Positions 62,798-64,000 of a DNA stretch of 64,000 bases are shown one piece after another. A program made the position numbers and the translations under genes. Each line of letters begins with the position of its first letter. Position 1 is the first letter of the stretch. Source of the stretch: Bacteroidota bacterium (lineage in GTDB: Bacteria > Bacteroidota > Rhodothermia > Rhodothermales > Bin80); contig JAPOTE010000070.1 in NCBI GenBank assembly GCA_026709335.1, positions 1 to 64,000 of the forward strand, written 5' to 3'. The notes under the pieces are model-generated. The model ran no database searches. It had not been told where the DNA came from and was given only the letters and a program-made list of their open reading frames with translations.

Positions 62798-64000
62798 GGA
62801 GTGCCCAGATACGCTCACGTACTTTGCCGACCAACAGGGATCCTGGAAATTGGATAAGAAAATCATTATAGGCCTGCAGTGCTTTCGCGGTATCTCCGCG
62901 AACCGTCTCAAGAATTTCTGCATAATAAAAAAGGCTGTGATCGCGTAGTGGGCTTTGTGGGTGTAGCCGTGAAAACTCCTCAAATACTACTAATGCTTCA
63001 TCAAATTGTTTGTTGATTAAAAGGGCTTCAGCAAGGAGAAACTGAGTCTCGTCCGCAATCGGATACTGACCCCAATGTGAAAGTATATCCTGTGAAGCCT
63101 TCACGGTTTCATCTATTTTATGCTGACGCAAAAGCAATCGTGCTTTTGCATAGCTCATTAGAGCTTGATTTGTAGAATCTAACGGTGGATTTTCTAGGAG
63201 AAGAACCCTCAATGCGATTGCATCATTTGCGATTTCTTTGTCAGTACTCTGTCGAATACTACTGTTCAACAAAGATTGTGTTATTTCAAATTTGCCGGAA
63301 TAAAAGTAAATCAATGCTTCCTCAAATTTGGCGTGCGCGGATAATTCACCCTCAGCATGGTCAGACAGTTGTGAGAAAATCTCTTTGGCCCTGTCCAAAT
63401 TTCCTTCTTCTATGGCAAGGCGTCCAAGGTCAAACTGAGCTTGATGACCAACAGGAGAATCTGCATATTCCGTGGCCAACTTGGATAGCACATATCGAGC
63501 TGAGTCCCGGTTTCGAAAAATATCCTGATATAGGTGAGCAATCTGTGCCATCACGGAAGGGGTTTGATGATGTTCAGGAAAATCAGACAAAAAGTTTTCA
63601 TAGGCTTCCAGTGCCATTTGGTAATACTCAGAGGGCTGCGCAGATCTCTCACCCTGTAGTCGATACATAGTAGCTATACCAAGCCGTGCTTCAACTGAGA
63701 TGTCTTCTTCTGGGTATGTCCCGAGAACATTTTGGAATGCTTTTCCTGCCGTGCTATAAGCACCTGCCTCTGCAGCTCGAAGGGCAAACTGAAAAATGCC
63801 ATGACCGCTCGCTTCTGCTTCTGTTTCGAGGAAAAGGAGTTCGTTGTATGCAAGTTCAAAGTCTCCATTTTCTTCATATAGCCATGCCAGCAGGTTTCGG
63901 AACTGCTGTAACTCTGGTTCAATGGAAATGTATTTTTGTGTAACTCGAATCGCAGATTCAAGCGCGCCATCCTGTTGCAAATCTCTGGCAAGACGTCCCT
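62781..64000 (-). CDS. TPR-repeat protein, C-terminal part (runs off window)
   Basis: Open on the minus strand from the window edge to TAG at 62781-62783, about 405 codons. The sequence is a series of helical tetratricopeptide-like repeats (NLLAWLYEENGDFELAYNELLFLE; ALEAYENFLSDFPEHHQTPSVMAQIAHLYQDIF; FDLGRLAIEEGNLDRAKEIFSQLSDHA; QFLLAEALLINKQFDEALVVFEEFSRLHPQS; ALQAYNDFLIQFPGSLLV). The spacing resembles BamD/YfgL-type or TolA-associated repeat proteins of the periplasm, but the N-terminus is not visible. It is upstream of and coupled to the AsnB-like gene, a neighbourhood seen as conserved in Bacteroidota. Confidence 0.85.
   Translation of the reverse strand, partial: GRLARDLQQDGALESAIRVTQKYISIEPELQQFRNLLAWLYEENGDFELAYNELLFLETEAEASGHGIFQFALRAAEAGAYSTAGKAFQNVLGTYPEEDISVEARLGIATMYRLQGERSAQPSEYYQMALEAYENFLSDFPEHHQTPSVMAQIAHLYQDIFRNRDSARYVLSKLATEYADSPVGHQAQFDLGRLAIEEGNLDRAKEIFSQLSDHAEGELSAHAKFEEALIYFYSGKFEITQSLLNSSIRQSTDKEIANDAIALRVLLLENPPLDSTNQALMSYAKARLLLRQHKIDETVKASQDILSHWGQYPIADETQFLLAEALLINKQFDEALVVFEEFSRLHPQSPLRDHSLFYYAEILETVRGDTAKALQAYNDFLIQFPGSLLVGKVRERIWALRDSSM

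Overview
The window reads as a chromosomal segment of a Gram-negative member of the Bacteroidota/Rhodothermota/Balneolota side of the FCB group. Sequence signs are two TonB-dependent receptors (one paired with a DUF4249 lipoprotein), a DUF4175 protein, a VPS10/BNR-repeat protein, the Bacteroidota-type protein usually mislabelled asparagine synthetase B, a plant-type (class II) DAHP synthase, and two RND pumps. This placement is inferred from gene content, not from a phylogenetic marker. No rRNA, CRISPR array, intact insertion sequence or prophage was seen. One tRNA-Thr(CGU) is present.

Layout: 1-348 is the start of an MlaE-type lipid-transport permease (minus strand). 446-4733 holds radA, then an ECF sigma factor, a membrane protein that looks like its anti-sigma factor, and two exported coiled-coil proteins whose C-termini resemble each other. 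4900-9103 holds apt, a broken AlbA_2-domain gene, an atypical SDR, mnmA and a small conserved protein. 9169-11231 is a two-gene trans-3-hydroxy-L-proline degradation unit. After the tRNA come an M32 carboxypeptidase, an HPF/RaiA-like ribosome factor and class II DAHP synthase. 15570-24789 has an orphan RND permease, a decayed beta-propeller gene, and an RND adaptor/permease pair.

25506-30082 encodes a methylmalonate-semialdehyde-type dehydrogenase and a large exported BNR-repeat protein. 41568 down to 30171 is the most striking block: ten tightly coupled minus-strand genes (Gfo/Idh oxidoreductase, CoA-transferase, enoyl-CoA hydratase, GMC dehydrogenase, aldehyde dehydrogenase, CUT1 sugar-type binding protein and two permeases without an ATPase, a second GMC oxidoreductase, an exported SnoaL-like protein). 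It is transcribed divergently from etfB/etfA, and etfA is frameshifted. The intervening region carries two perfect palindromes. The block looks like a dedicated uptake and oxidation pathway for a sugar-like or polyol-like compound; its substrate is not evident.

43669-52399 holds chrA, a DCC-family thiol protein, a 1120-residue DUF4175 protein, glgC, a lipoprotein and a TonB receptor. 52476-55538 holds a DUF262 fragment, a monooxygenase-like small protein, pyrF and a GCS2-family carboxylate-amine ligase. 55541-64000 is one long minus-strand gene series: TPR protein, AsnB-like protein, acyl-CoA thioesterase, RmlD-type reductase, serS, TonB receptor, DUF4249 lipoprotein.

At least four genes are broken or truncated (5705-6666, 19042-20178, 42632-43581, 52476-52739). 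This points to genome erosion, or in the single-base cases to sequencing errors.
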